From contig NZ_JABXJG010000001.1 of the NCBI RefSeq assembly GCF_013375535.1, forward strand, positions 2,956,001 through 3,020,000: a stretch of 64,000 nt of DNA. The letters are read 5' to 3'. Source of the stretch: Sphingobium sp. 15-1 (GTDB lineage Bacteria > Pseudomonadota > Alphaproteobacteria > Sphingomonadales > Sphingomonadaceae). Each line of letters starts with the position of its first letter. The stretch's first letter is position 1. Shown here piece after piece: positions 46,049-54,527 of this stretch. The notes beneath the pieces were generated by a model that searched no databases, was not told the origin of the DNA, and saw nothing but the letters and a program-made list of their open reading frames with translations. The position numbers and the translations under genes are program-made.

Positions 46049-48784
46049 TCAGGAGTGCTTGGCGACCGCGCGCGACGGGTCATGGAAGACCCAGCAGCGG
46101 ACGGCGCCGATGTTGTCGTTGATGGAATTGACCGTCGCCTGCTCGATGAAGCGGCGGGATTTCGAGGTTTTGAGGGCGCGGATCAGTTCGGAATGGGTGG
46201 GCAGCTGAAGCCGCTTTTCGGCGCAGCGGGCCTCCATTTCGTTCAAGCGGACAGCGATCAGCCCCTCTTCCCACCGGCGATGGTGGTTGATCTTGCCGGT
46301 GGATGCGCCCTTGGTTTCGTTCTCTTCCAGGTAGTCGAACCGTTCCCAGAAGAGGCTTACGATCGGGTCTTCGCTGTTGACGGCCAGCTGGCGGTCGCTT
46401 GCCATCTGGACGATGAAGCGGGCTGTCTCGGCCTGCTGACTATCGCTGATGGGGACGATGGTGCGGATCGCGTCGAGGAAGGCGAGCAGCTGACCATGCG
46501 TCTTGGCGAGGCGGTTGGTGCGGATCGCGGGCATCGCCAGCAATTCGGTTTCATATTGCGCGAAGGCCTGGGCAAAGCGGTTGAGGATTTCCTGCTCGCG
46601 CCGGACGGCATGAAGGATGAAGCCGGAAATCTTTTCGACCGGCCATTGCTCAAGCCGCTCCGCCGCGATCTTCGTTTCCGGCGTGAAATGGGCCATGTCG
46701 AAGCCCAGCGACATGATGCGTTCCAGCACCGCGCGGCTCGCATTGACCGGCTCGTTCTGCTCGATCACGATGGAACCGCGGAATGGCGGGTCGAAGGTTT
46801 CCATGCCGCCATTGCGGACGCCACGCGACCGGACGGTGCGGCCGTTATAGGCGGTCTTCAGTTCTTCCCATTCGAATTTGCGCGAATGACTTGCTTCCTC
46901 GCGCCGGTCGCCTTCGATCAGCACGACCGGCAGATTGCCGACCTTGCCCAGATGGCGAGCGATAGCCGCTGGCGTCGATTTGGCAGGGTCGAAACCTTCA
47001 TGCCCTTCGCGAGCGAGCAGCTTCCACAGGAATTCGACCAGCGTGGACTTGCCGGTGCCGGGGAGGCCATACATTTCTAGGAAGGGGAAGCTCTTCATGT
47101 TGAGCGGCGCGAAGCGCACCTGTTCAGCGAACAGCGAGCCGAAAAAATAGGTCAGGCAGACGATGCCTTTCGCGCCATAGGCGGTCCACAGATCGGCAAG
47201 CCAGCTGGTGTCCAGCTGGTCGGCGTCATAATCGATATCCAACAGCCGTTCGGACGTCCCCAGCTTTAGGGCCTGCTTTCCGATCTGGAAAAATTCATTG
47301 TCGTTCGGCTTGTAAACTCGCCCGCTCGAAACCGCATATTGACCGAAGACATAGGCCTTCGCGTCGCGGCAATAGCCGGTGAAGCCAAGCGGGCGCACGT
47401 CGGGCAGGTCGGGCGTCTGCTGTTGCAGGATGCGGGTCAGCTGGTGGGCGCTGCCGGTCCAGACGCCACCGAAGGCGAACAGGCGGTCTTCGAAATTCGA
47501 GGCCTTGCGCAGCTGGGCGGCGGTGAAATCGCCCTTCACAGAGGGGCGCTTGCCGCTGGGGAAGGATATGTTGAGGAAGAAGCGGGTTTCGTCGGTGGCG
47601 TCGTCGCGCTGGCGATACAGGACGCGGAACGCGCAATTGGCGATTTCCTCGACCATCAGCGCCTCGCGCGAGGCCTGCATGCGGATTTCCGCCTCTACGC
47701 TGGCGTCGATGTCCTTTAGTTCGCGGGTGCGGCTCTTGCGATATTCGTCAATCTTCTCCTGCACCACGGCGACGTCGATCGCGCACCAATAGGTCCGGTT
47801 GCCGAAGGTGAAATGAAAGCTGGTCCAGCGGTGCTTTTCCCAGATCAGGAAAGCCTTTTCCTGGGCGTCCTTCGCCAGCAGTACCTTGCCGAACCACAGA
47901 TATTCTGCGCGATGGTCGGCGGTCAGCCGGTCGAGGCCCAGCAAGTCGTTCCAATCCAGCACCTTGCCGGTTTCGTCTTCGCCGCAGGGCTGGGCGGCGC
48001 TTGCCTGCCATCCCTGCTCTTTCGCGAGCTTCACATGCTGGCGGCTCGCGCTGGTGCCAGCGCCGCCGGCGTCATAGGCAAAAACCAACCTGGGCGAGCG
48101 CAGGGGCTTGTCCGACGTCGCGATATGCGCCCGAAGCTGTTTCAGGAACTCTTCAGGATAGTTGTTGCACGACATGGCGGAGACGGCGCGCTGGCCGGCC
48201 TGCTCAAGCGCCCAGGCGTTGAAGATGCCTTCGGCAATCCAGATGCTTTCCGCATCGGCCATGTCCTCGATCGAGACGTCAGGCCTTTGCCATGCCTGCC
48301 CCTTGTAGGATTTGCCGTAGGCGAAGTTCGCCTTCTTCTCGAACCGACCAGGCTGGTCGATCAGCCGTTCCCACCAACTGCCACCGGGGAGCGGAAAGCG
48401 GACGGTGGCGGAGCCGATGCCGCGCTTCTGATCCTGAAACCATTCCTGGGTATAGGCCTCGCGCATTCCCATCAGGTTCAGCTTGCGGGCGTCGGTCAGA
48501 TAGGCGTCGGCCGCCGCGTGGGGGTTCTCGCGGGTCTTCTGATAGCGGTTCGACCAGGTGTCGAAGATTTCGGGATAACGGTCGCGGACCGTCTCTTCCC
48601 AGCCGCATTTTTCCTGCCGATTGCACTTCAGCATCCAAGGGCTGTCGGCGTTCGTATAGACCTCAAAGGCGCCGCAGTCGGGGCACTTGCCACGGCGCAG
48701 CCATGAGCCTTTGTCGGTCTTCCACTGGAAATCGGCTTTGAGCCTGGGCAGCAGTTCGCGGCGAATGTCGTCACGCATGGACAT
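46049..48784 (-). CDS. Phage DNA primase-helicase
   Basis: 911 residues in three parts. An N-terminal zinc ribbon has C34, C37, C54 and C60. A TOPRIM-type primase region holds the Glu in IWIAEGIFNAW (E185) and the Asp in LVFAYDAGGAG (D238). A C-terminal P-loop ATPase has Walker A GLPGTGKST (573-581) and an acidic VVLIEGDRRE block. This is the architecture of replication proteins that prime and unwind phage DNA. The start is ATG at 48784 or 48778. No adjacent DNA polymerase is seen, so host polymerase is probably recruited. Confidence 0.88.
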   Translation of the reverse strand: MSMRDDIRRELLPRLKADFQWKTDKGSWLRRGKCPDCGAFEVYTNADSPWMLKCNRQEKCGWEETVRDRYPEIFDTWSNRYQKTRENPHAAADAYLTDARKLNLMGMREAYTQEWFQDQKRGIGSATVRFPLPGGSWWERLIDQPGRFEKKANFAYGKSYKGQAWQRPDVSIEDMADAESIWIAEGIFNAWALEQAGQRAVSAMSCNNYPEEFLKQLRAHIATSDKPLRSPRLVFAYDAGGAGTSASRQHVKLAKEQGWQASAAQPCGEDETGKVLDWNDLLGLDRLTADHRAEYLWFGKVLLAKDAQEKAFLIWEKHRWTSFHFTFGNRTYWCAIDVAVVQEKIDEYRKSRTRELKDIDASVEAEIRMQASREALMVEEIANCAFRVLYRQRDDATDETRFFLNISFPSGKRPSVKGDFTAAQLRKASNFEDRLFAFGGVWTGSAHQLTRILQQQTPDLPDVRPLGFTGYCRDAKAYVFGQYAVSSGRVYKPNDNEFFQIGKQALKLGTSERLLDIDYDADQLDTSWLADLWTAYGAKGIVCLTYFFGSLFAEQVRFAPLNMKSFPFLEMYGLPGTGKSTLVEFLWKLLAREGHEGFDPAKSTPAAIARHLGKVGNLPVVLIEGDRREEASHSRKFEWEELKTAYNGRTVRSRGVRNGGMETFDPPFRGSIVIEQNEPVNASRAVLERIMSLGFDMAHFTPETKIAAERLEQWPVEKISGFILHAVRREQEILNRFAQAFAQYETELLAMPAIRTNRLAKTHGQLLAFLDAIRTIVPISDSQQAETARFIVQMASDRQLAVNSEDPIVSLFWERFDYLEENETKGASTGKINHHRRWEEGLIAVRLNEMEARCAEKRLQLPTHSELIRALKTSKSRRFIEQATVNSINDNIGAVRCWVFHDPSRAVAKHS

Positions 48785-48881
48785 GGCGAGAATGGGACTT
48801 TCGAAGGCAAAGGAAGGGCGTTCCCGGCGGCGGGGGCGCCGGGTGGCTTGGGTGGCGATCGAGGCGGGGCGACCCGCTAGA

Positions 48882-49226
48882 TCAGCTGGTTATGGCATCG
48901 GCGGCGGGTTCGCTGGGCGGCCCGCCATCATCATTGGCGGCGCGGTCGTTGTCCGCGTGACGCCATTGGGTCATCGGCAGCGCGGCCAGCGGTTGCGGCA
49001 TCCGGCTAGGCACGGTCGCCCGCAGCGTCGCCATGCCGACGACGAACTGGCAACCGCATCGCTCGACGTTCCGGCAATGATAATAGACCTCGCGATAGAG
49101 CAGCGTGGCCTTGCCAGTTGTCGATCGGGCAAAGGCCCGTTCACCGCAGCCGGGGCATTGCACCGACGGCATGCGGGGCGCGCCCCCGCCATTATTGAGT
49201 TTCGGCCGCTGGCCATCGATCATCAT
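48882..49226 (-). CDS. Ogr/Delta-type zinc-finger transcription activator
   Basis: 114 residues. CPGCGERAFARSTTGKATLL then YREVYYHCRNVERCGCQFVV is the Ogr/Delta pattern; metal ligands are C24, C27, C51 and C57. In P2 and P4 these proteins activate late promoters that carry a TGT-ACA dyad upstream. In P2 ogr sits next to gene D; here it is in the leftward early operon. The C-terminal tail is longer than usual and hydrophilic. A 97-base gap to the primase gene may hold a promoter. Confidence 0.85.
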   Translation of the reverse strand: MMIDGQRPKLNNGGGAPRMPSVQCPGCGERAFARSTTGKATLLYREVYYHCRNVERCGCQFVVGMATLRATVPSRMPQPLAALPMTQWRHADNDRAANDDGGPPSEPAADAITS

Positions 49227-49711
49227 GCTTCCCCCGCTGCTCGCTGACCGGCTCCATTGCCGTTCACGAATGACTTCAGCCGACCAAGAAGGCGGGTCGC
49301 GGCGCTGGCGACGTCCTCGGTTTCGGCAATGGCGCGATGAATGGCCGTGTCTGACACACCCGGCTGCATCACAGGGATGCTGCTGCCGATGGCGTCGGCC
49401 GTTTCTTTCGATAGATCCGTGATCGCCTGGGCGAGCGCCGCGCGACAGGCCAGTGACTGGCCCAGCGTGACGTCCAACTGGCGGGCATAGCTTTGCAGGA
49501 TCGGCGGGAAATCGCCGCCGGCCTCCATATAGGCGCGATCGAGGGCGATGGCCTGGTCAAGCGTTGGCGTCCCCTTGCGGTCGCTTTCGCTCCAATGGCG
49601 AACGGTGCGCTTGGCGCGCCGCGTGAGCGTCGCGGCCTTGTCCCAGCCAATGAGGGCGACCGCCGTCGTGATGGCGAGGGAAAAGGACAGAGGCGCGCGG
49701 ACCTTGGTCAT
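49223..49711 (-). CDS. Phage early protein, unknown function
   Basis: 162 residues. The N-terminal half, LSFSLAITTAVALIGWDKAA then TLTRRAKRTVRHWSES, looks like a DNA-binding helix-turn-helix. The rest is helical. It overlaps both neighbours by 4 bases, so it belongs to the operon that begins at cro. An upstream start at 49762 is rejected because it would overlap the previous gene fully. Confidence 0.65.
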   Translation of the reverse strand: MTKVRAPLSFSLAITTAVALIGWDKAATLTRRAKRTVRHWSESDRKGTPTLDQAIALDRAYMEAGGDFPPILQSYARQLDVTLGQSLACRAALAQAITDLSKETADAIGSSIPVMQPGVSDTAIHRAIAETEDVASAATRLLGRLKSFVNGNGAGQRAAGEA

Positions 49712-49926
49712 GCCAAGCCTGCCTTCCGTATTTCGGCCATCGAACGATCGGTGGTGTCGCAATAGGCATCCAGCAGCGTATGCGCCTGGTCACGCGCTAG
49801 GTTCATGGCAGAAGCATTGCGCATGTGCGCATAGGCAGCGAACTCAGCCAGCTTCGCGTCCAAAAGGGATTTCTGCGCCGTCGCCGTGTGGGAAAGGTCT
49901 GCGATCAGCTTCATATCCATGTTCAT
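49708..49926 (-). CDS. Small helical phage early protein, unknown function
   Basis: 72 residues starting MNMDMKLIADLSHTATAQKS, all-helical in appearance, no Cys. It overlaps the next gene by ATGA. No family recognised. Confidence 0.6.
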   Translation of the reverse strand: MNMDMKLIADLSHTATAQKSLLDAKLAEFAAYAHMRNASAMNLARDQAHTLLDAYCDTTDRSMAEIRKAGLA

Positions 49927-50120
49927 GCCCCCGGCCTCCCCAGGGCGCACATGGCGAAGATCGTCGCGCTGCTCATGACGAGAAAGGCGGCGAGGCTATA
50001 CCAGCGCGGCAATTGCGGAGCGGGTGTCGGTTCGTCCCGATGGGCGGTCAATTCTTCCGCCACGGTCAAGGTGTGCCGCGCGACAAATTGTCCGCGCAGC
50101 CGATATTGGGGGCGGCTCAT
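49923..50120 (-). CDS. 65-residue phage membrane protein, unknown function
   Basis: MSRPQYRLRGQFVARHTLTV, a charged linker, then one membrane span (WYSLAAFLVMSSATIFAMCA). It overlaps both neighbours (ATGA on each side), supporting expression as part of the early operon. Confidence 0.6.
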   Translation of the reverse strand: MSRPQYRLRGQFVARHTLTVAEELTAHRDEPTPAPQLPRWYSLAAFLVMSSATIFAMCALGRPGA

Positions 50121-50401
50121 GCTGCCACCGCCACGGTGCCCGCATGGCGCCCAGCTGCAATGGCAATATGGCCGGAATTGGTGAGTTCGACGGGCTGGCC
50201 CTTGCGGACGTTGCCAAGGCGATATTGGGCGGTGATGGCGCGGAACAGGTCGCGGCGGGTGCAGCGCAGCTTCGTTTCCAAATCGCTGGCGCTCACCGGA
50301 TGGCCAGCGTCGAACAACGCATTGAGCAGGCCGATCTCCAAATGTTCGGCATGCGAGAAAGACTTGCCGCATTTGCGCGCGGGCATGGTGATGACGGGCA
50401 T
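50117..50401 (-). CDS. Small winged-helix-like phage protein
   Basis: 94 residues: SFSHAEHLEIGLLNALFDAG, VSASDLETKLRC, FRAITAQYRLGNVRKGQPVE. The helix-turn-helix-plus-wing look suggests DNA binding, but no family is recognised. Its ATG lies in the TGATG junction with the cro-like gene. Confidence 0.65.
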   Translation of the reverse strand: MPVITMPARKCGKSFSHAEHLEIGLLNALFDAGHPVSASDLETKLRCTRRDLFRAITAQYRLGNVRKGQPVELTNSGHIAIAAGRHAGTVAVAA

Positions 50402-50796
50402 CAATGGATGTCCTTTCGTTGCAATTTGACGACCCGATCGCAAGGGACGGGAGCAGCCAGAGCCGGTATGATGCCCCCACATTCTTCGCCGGGGCCGATG
50501 CCTTCGGTGGGCAGAGAAAGGGGATAGATGTCGGGGCGAAGAAGATTCCGCGAAACGCCAGTGTCCGCCTCAACGGCAAGCACATGCTCAGGCGGCAGGC
50601 GCTTTGACGTCTGGAGCCATTTCCAGACTGTGGGCTGCGCCTTCTTGCAGATGCGGCCCATAGCGGACTGACCGCCAGCTAAATCAACAGCAAGTTGGAG
50701 AGCCTGGAACGGGGTAAGGGTGACGCTACCTACCGGCGCGATCCGGCGTTGGACTGCTAACGCAAGCATTTGAGATAGGGTAAGTTTGTTGCTCAT
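50401..50796 (-). CDS. YdaS/Cro-like phage regulator
   Basis: 131 residues. LQLAVDLAGGQSAMGRICKK and AQPTVWKWLQTSKRLPPEHV form a helix-turn-helix of the YdaS/Cro superfamily, followed by the family tail VSRNLLRPDIYP. It heads the leftward early operon and diverges from the CI-like gene over an 85-base operator region. By analogy it would shut off the repressor gene during lytic growth. An upstream in-frame start would read through the operators and is rejected. Confidence 0.88.
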   Translation of the reverse strand: MSNKLTLSQMLALAVQRRIAPVGSVTLTPFQALQLAVDLAGGQSAMGRICKKAQPTVWKWLQTSKRLPPEHVLAVEADTGVSRNLLRPDIYPLSLPTEGIGPGEECGGIIPALAAPVPCDRVVKLQRKDIH

Positions 50797-50803
50797 AGAG
50801 CCA

Positions 50804-50871
50804 TCTATAGACGCATCTATAGACTCGTCAATAGGCAAATCTAACTTTCGGTCTATAGACGAATCTATAGG
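50804..50871. promoter_or_regulatory. CI/Cro operator array, four TCTATAGA sites
   Basis: The palindrome TCTATAGA occurs at 50804-50811, 50816-50823 and 50852-50859, with a one-mismatch copy TCTATAGG at 50864-50871. They form two pairs, each with 12 bases from start to start, and the pairs are 48 bases apart. A half site (CAATAGG) lies between them. The array fills the gap between the cro-like start (50796) and the repressor start (50882), the expected place for divergent early and maintenance promoters. Confidence 0.85.
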
Positions 50872-50881
50872 GTGGCGCGCC

Positions 50882-51541
50882 ATGGATTTTGGCGGGCGCA
50901 TCCGATCACGGCTTGAAACTTTAGGCATGTCGCAAGCGGAACTGGCGCGGCGCGTGGGCATCAAGCAACCCAGCATCAATCATCTGATCAAGAACGGCGC
51001 CCAGGGATCGAAGCACATCCACCAAATCGCCCAGGCGCTGCAAACCACGCCGGCTTATCTGAGCGGCGAAACCGATGATCCCGCCGAAGGCTATGTGGCC
51101 CTTCCTTCGACCGACGTCATCGCTGGTGAATTGGGTTTGGTTCCAGTCCGCGAAATCGATCTGCGCTATGGCATGGGTGCAACCGAATTGGAGGTTCCGG
51201 TCACGACGACCGTCCGCCATTTTTCGCGCGAGTGGATCAAGATTTATACCGGTGCGTCGCCGGATCATCTGTATTTCGCGCAGGGCATCGGGGATTCGAT
51301 GGCGCCGACCATCCTCGACAGTGATTTGCTGCTGATCGACGCGTCCGAACAAACGCTGCATCTGGCGGACAAAATCTGGGCCTGCGCCTATGGCAACAGC
51401 GGAATGGTCAAGCGCCTGCGCCAGATGGCGGATGGCTCGATCAAGATCATGAGCGATAACCAGAATGTGCGCGACGAAATCGCCTACGACAACGAACTCC
51501 ACGTTCTCGGCCGTATCGTTGCGATAGTCAGGAAAACGTAA
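50882..51541 (+). CDS. CI-like phage repressor (HTH plus S24 LexA-type peptidase)
   Basis: 219 residues. The N-terminal HTH, LETLGMSQAELARRVGIKQP then SINHLIKNGAQGSKHIHQIA, is followed by an S24 domain. The nucleophile Ser lies in GIGDSMAPTILDSDLLLID, and the general base Lys is probably in GMVKRLRQMADGSIKIMSDN. Such repressors hold lysogeny and self-cleave when RecA is activated. The ATG at 50882 is preferred; upstream frames run through the operator repeats. The Septu-like genes follow 43 bases downstream on the same strand. Confidence 0.92.
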   Translation: MDFGGRIRSRLETLGMSQAELARRVGIKQPSINHLIKNGAQGSKHIHQIAQALQTTPAYLSGETDDPAEGYVALPSTDVIAGELGLVPVREIDLRYGMGATELEVPVTTTVRHFSREWIKIYTGASPDHLYFAQGIGDSMAPTILDSDLLLIDASEQTLHLADKIWACAYGNSGMVKRLRQMADGSIKIMSDNQNVRDEIAYDNELHVLGRIVAIVRKT

Positions 51542-51584
51542 TTAGCCGTTTACGGCAAATCCAACTGCCAGAGCCGAGGATGAC

Positions 51585-52775
51585 GTGGAACCCATACGGA
51601 TCAAAACGCTTCAACTTAATTCTATTGGGCCGTTTTCCCTATTACAAATCGACTTCGACCTTCAGTCCGGTATCAATTTAATCTGCGGTGACAACGGGAT
51701 CGGAAAGTCAACAATTCTCGAAGCCATCGCTTCAACTATTTCCCAGATTCCCAATCGTCTTAAAAAGAAGGCCAATAGCGAAAGCGGGCGGGCTGCCGTT
51801 CAAGTCTGGAACGGCGAATCGACAAGAGAATATGAAATCGCTGTCAATGCTTTCGCGCCAGATCAAAGTGACAACCAGTATAACCCCTCCTCTGAGTCTC
51901 GCGGGATTATTTATATCCGCGCCAGTCGAGATTTCACATATCAGCGTCGCGAGACAATTGACCGGGATCCGACGCTCAGCGAGTACGAACAGGGGGTCCG
52001 ATTATCAAGCGGTTTGGACTCGAGTGAAATTAAAAGATGGTTCTTGAATAGATACGTTCTGTCCAGCCACTCTGAAGATGCTGGCTGGATGGATTACATG
52101 ACGAGAAACCTTGATCTTGCAAAATCATTTTTTTCGATATTGGACGAGCAATTTCATTTCGAAGGAGTAAATGCGAGGACCTTCGAAATCATGGTTCGAA
52201 CTCCTACGGGGATACTTCCATTTGAGTATTTATCATCTGGTTTCAAGTCGACCTACACTCTTCTTCTTGGGTGTCTGAAGGAGATTGAATATCGGAACTT
52301 GGCAGTTGCGGCAGATGATTTCGGCGGCGTCATAATGATCGATGAGATTGAATTGCATCTCCATCCGACCTGGCAACAAAAGATCGGTTCAATCTTAAAA
52401 CGTGCTTTTCCGAATGCACAAGTTATTGCGACTACACATAGTCCTCACGTAATCCAGTCAGCGTCCACTTCTGAAGTAATAGCATTGGGTAGGTCGGCTG
52501 ATGACGATGTTTTTGTGCGACGAGGCGAACCAAGCAGGTTCGGTTATAGCGGATGGTCATTGGAAGAAATCTTAGAGGACGTCATGGGTGTTGCAGACAC
52601 CAAGAGTGTTGCCTATCGCTCAGTCCTGAAGCAGTTCGATGAGGCGGTTGACCGTCAAGACTTTGACAGCATGCAGGAAGCCAAGGTTCTTCTCAAGGAA
52701 ATGCTGCATCCTAGCAGCCACATTAGGAAAATCATCGAACTTGCATCCGCACCAGTGCAGGATCGTGCTGAATGA
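51585..52775 (+). CDS. ptuA: Septu-like defence ATPase (PtuA type)
   Basis: 396 residues, AAA/ABC-type ATPase of the OLD/SMC superfamily. Walker A GDNGIGKST is at residues 35-43, the signature-like LSSGFKST at 216-223, Walker B VIMIDEIELHLHP at 249-261, and the H-loop ATTHSPHV at 282-289. No Toprim domain follows. Its partner HNH gene overlaps it by 4 bases (ATGA, 52772-52775). This pair matches Septu systems, in which PtuA assembles with the PtuB nuclease and acts against phages. Codons and base composition are clearly AT-richer than the flanking prophage, a sign of recent acquisition. Confidence 0.85.
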   Translation: MEPIRIKTLQLNSIGPFSLLQIDFDLQSGINLICGDNGIGKSTILEAIASTISQIPNRLKKKANSESGRAAVQVWNGESTREYEIAVNAFAPDQSDNQYNPSSESRGIIYIRASRDFTYQRRETIDRDPTLSEYEQGVRLSSGLDSSEIKRWFLNRYVLSSHSEDAGWMDYMTRNLDLAKSFFSILDEQFHFEGVNARTFEIMVRTPTGILPFEYLSSGFKSTYTLLLGCLKEIEYRNLAVAADDFGGVIMIDEIELHLHPTWQQKIGSILKRAFPNAQVIATTHSPHVIQSASTSEVIALGRSADDDVFVRRGEPSRFGYSGWSLEEILEDVMGVADTKSVAYRSVLKQFDEAVDRQDFDSMQEAKVLLKEMLHPSSHIRKIIELASAPVQDRAE

Positions 52776-53512
52776 TTCGTCTTAAACGGGCTCCCGTTCC
52801 CTCAAAACTGGATGCTTCAAAAATTTCGGAACTCACCGATCAGTTCAAAGCAGACGGCAGCTCTGTTTGGAACAAGAGTTTTATTAAAAAGCCTTTGCTT
52901 GCATCTTCATCTGGAAAATGTGCATTTTGCGAAGCGAAGATCGATGAAGAATCGAAGTACATGGAAGTTGAACATTTCCGTTGCAAGAAACATCATCCTA
53001 ATCTTGTCGTCATCTGGGACAACCTTCTCCCTTCTTGCAAGCGTTGCAATGGAGAAAAGGGCGAACACAACGTGGTAACTGACGGCATGATTGTTGACCC
53101 CTATGTCGATAATCCCAACAAGCATCTTTATCTGAGGAATTTCCGACTATACGAAAAGGATGATATTGGAAAGGAAACCATTCGCGCGGTTTATCTAAAT
53201 GACTCGGACCGGGTTGTAAGATTGAGATTTGAGATTGGAACAGAGGTTTGCGAAGCACTTTGCACAATTAAAGAGGATGTGGACAAAATATTGGCAGGGG
53301 ATACTTCGCTAAAAACTCAAAAGAAGGTTGTTCGTGCCGTTCACAAGCTTCTGAACGAGGCTCAGCCGTCAGAACAATATAGCGCAACTGTGGCAACGGT
53401 CCTTCTCGCTGACCCGAATTACATGTCAATACGAAGCTATCTCGAAGGATCGGGCATTTGGTCTCAATTTCAAGAATTAGAAGACAAAGCGAAAAAAAAT
53501 GCTCTGTTTTAA
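52772..53512 (+). CDS. ptuB: Septu-like HNH endonuclease (PtuB type)
   Basis: 246 residues. The HNH zinc-finger nuclease core is near the N-terminus: C50xxC53 in GKCAFCEAKI, the metal/catalytic His in MEVEHFRCKKHHP (H68), and C89xxC92-Asn in LLPSCKRCNGEKG. This matches PtuB/TIGR02646-like HNH proteins. It probably cuts nucleic acid when PtuA senses infection. The C-terminal half is helical and unassigned. It ends 4 bases before the convergent gene D stop, with no terminator visible between them. Confidence 0.85.
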   Translation: MIRLKRAPVPSKLDASKISELTDQFKADGSSVWNKSFIKKPLLASSSGKCAFCEAKIDEESKYMEVEHFRCKKHHPNLVVIWDNLLPSCKRCNGEKGEHNVVTDGMIVDPYVDNPNKHLYLRNFRLYEKDDIGKETIRAVYLNDSDRVVRLRFEIGTEVCEALCTIKEDVDKILAGDTSLKTQKKVVRAVHKLLNEAQPSEQYSATVATVLLADPNYMSIRSYLEGSGIWSQFQELEDKAKKNALF

Positions 53513-53516
53513 TTGA

Positions 53517-54527
53517 TCAAGGGGCCGTCTCCATCTTCAAATCGGTGCCATAGCCGCCACTGTTATCAAGCATGTGCGTGACTTCCGCGATCAGCCAGGT
53601 CGTCGCGTCGATTTCATCCTTGAAGCCTGATGCTTTCACCCGCGTTTCGGGGAAGGCGTCGGGCCGGCCTAGCGCAAGTTTCATGTCGAACGTCGCCGGC
53701 GCGCGCTTGATCCGGTCGCGCTCCGCAATGGCGGCGCGCTTCGCGGATGCTTCGTCGGGATAGACCTTCCGCAGCTTCTTCGCGCCGTCTTCCTTGCCCA
53801 CGGTGAAGCTTTTGCGCTTCGCCCCCTTCTTGTCGTGCCAGCTGGCCGTCACGCCCTCCTGCCCGTCCCGCTTCTGGCGCGACCAGGTGTGGCCATCGCC
53901 ATCGCGGCGGGTGATGGTAAGGGTCGGCAAAGCCTTGCCGCTGGTGGTCGTCCCGGCGCCCTTGCGCGCAAAGATCAGATGCTTGTTCTTGATGGTAGCG
54001 ACCGCGTCATTCTCGCGGCCGAGACGCTTGAGGAAGGCGATATCGCTTTCCCGGTTCTGGGTGATGGACGGCAGCGCGATCGAGGACAGGTCGGCCGCGA
54101 CCTTCAGGGTCAGGCCGTTCCGGCCCGCGATATCCTTCAGCACGGCGCCCAACGTCGTATTCTTCCAGCTCTGTTCGCGACGGTTGCGGATCGCGCTGGT
54201 GAAATCGGCGGCGCGGGCGCGTATCCTGATCTGATCGGGTGGCCCGCTATGGGTGACGTCATCCACCTTGAAGCTGCCCTTCTCGACCAGGCCGGGGGTG
54301 ACGTCGCGCCCCTGTTTCCAGCCCAGATGGACCTGCAAGGTAGCCCCTTCCTTCGGGATCGCAAGCATGCCGTCGCTGTCGTCCAGCACGATATCCAGCT
54401 GGTCGGCTTCGTCGCCGCGCTTTTCGGACAGGGTGAGCGACACCAGGCGCGGGCGCATCCTGTCGGTCAAATCCTTGCCGTCGAGCGTCACGCGCCAGTC
54501 GGGAATGTTGACGATCCGGTCGGTCAT
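53517..54527 (-). CDS. Phage late control/tail protein GpD
   Basis: 336 residues starting MTDRIVNIPDWRVTLDGKDL. Gp27/GpD-type blocks are LTLSEKRGDEADQLDIVLDD, EKGSFKVDDVTHSGPPDQIR and NRESDIAFLKRLGRENDAVA. In P2, gpD forms part of the baseplate hub. It is the last gene of the tail operon, overlaps gpU by ATGA, and converges on the Septu pair. Confidence 0.9.
   Translation of the reverse strand: MTDRIVNIPDWRVTLDGKDLTDRMRPRLVSLTLSEKRGDEADQLDIVLDDSDGMLAIPKEGATLQVHLGWKQGRDVTPGLVEKGSFKVDDVTHSGPPDQIRIRARAADFTSAIRNRREQSWKNTTLGAVLKDIAGRNGLTLKVAADLSSIALPSITQNRESDIAFLKRLGRENDAVATIKNKHLIFARKGAGTTTSGKALPTLTITRRDGDGHTWSRQKRDGQEGVTASWHDKKGAKRKSFTVGKEDGAKKLRKVYPDEASAKRAAIAERDRIKRAPATFDMKLALGRPDAFPETRVKASGFKDEIDATTWLIAEVTHMLDNSGGYGTDLKMETAP

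Noticed and set aside
50797..50881. Regular TCTATAGA repeats considered as a small CRISPR array
   Set aside because: Units are 8 bases with 4-base and 28-base gaps, palindromic, and sit between divergent regulators; they fit operators and no cas genes are present.
51585..53512. Retron-type Septu, or an OLD/Gabija-type system
   Set aside because: No reverse transcriptase or ncRNA-like region is visible beside the pair, the ATPase has no C-terminal Toprim nuclease, and no UvrD-like helicase is adjacent. A simple two-gene Septu type fits better.
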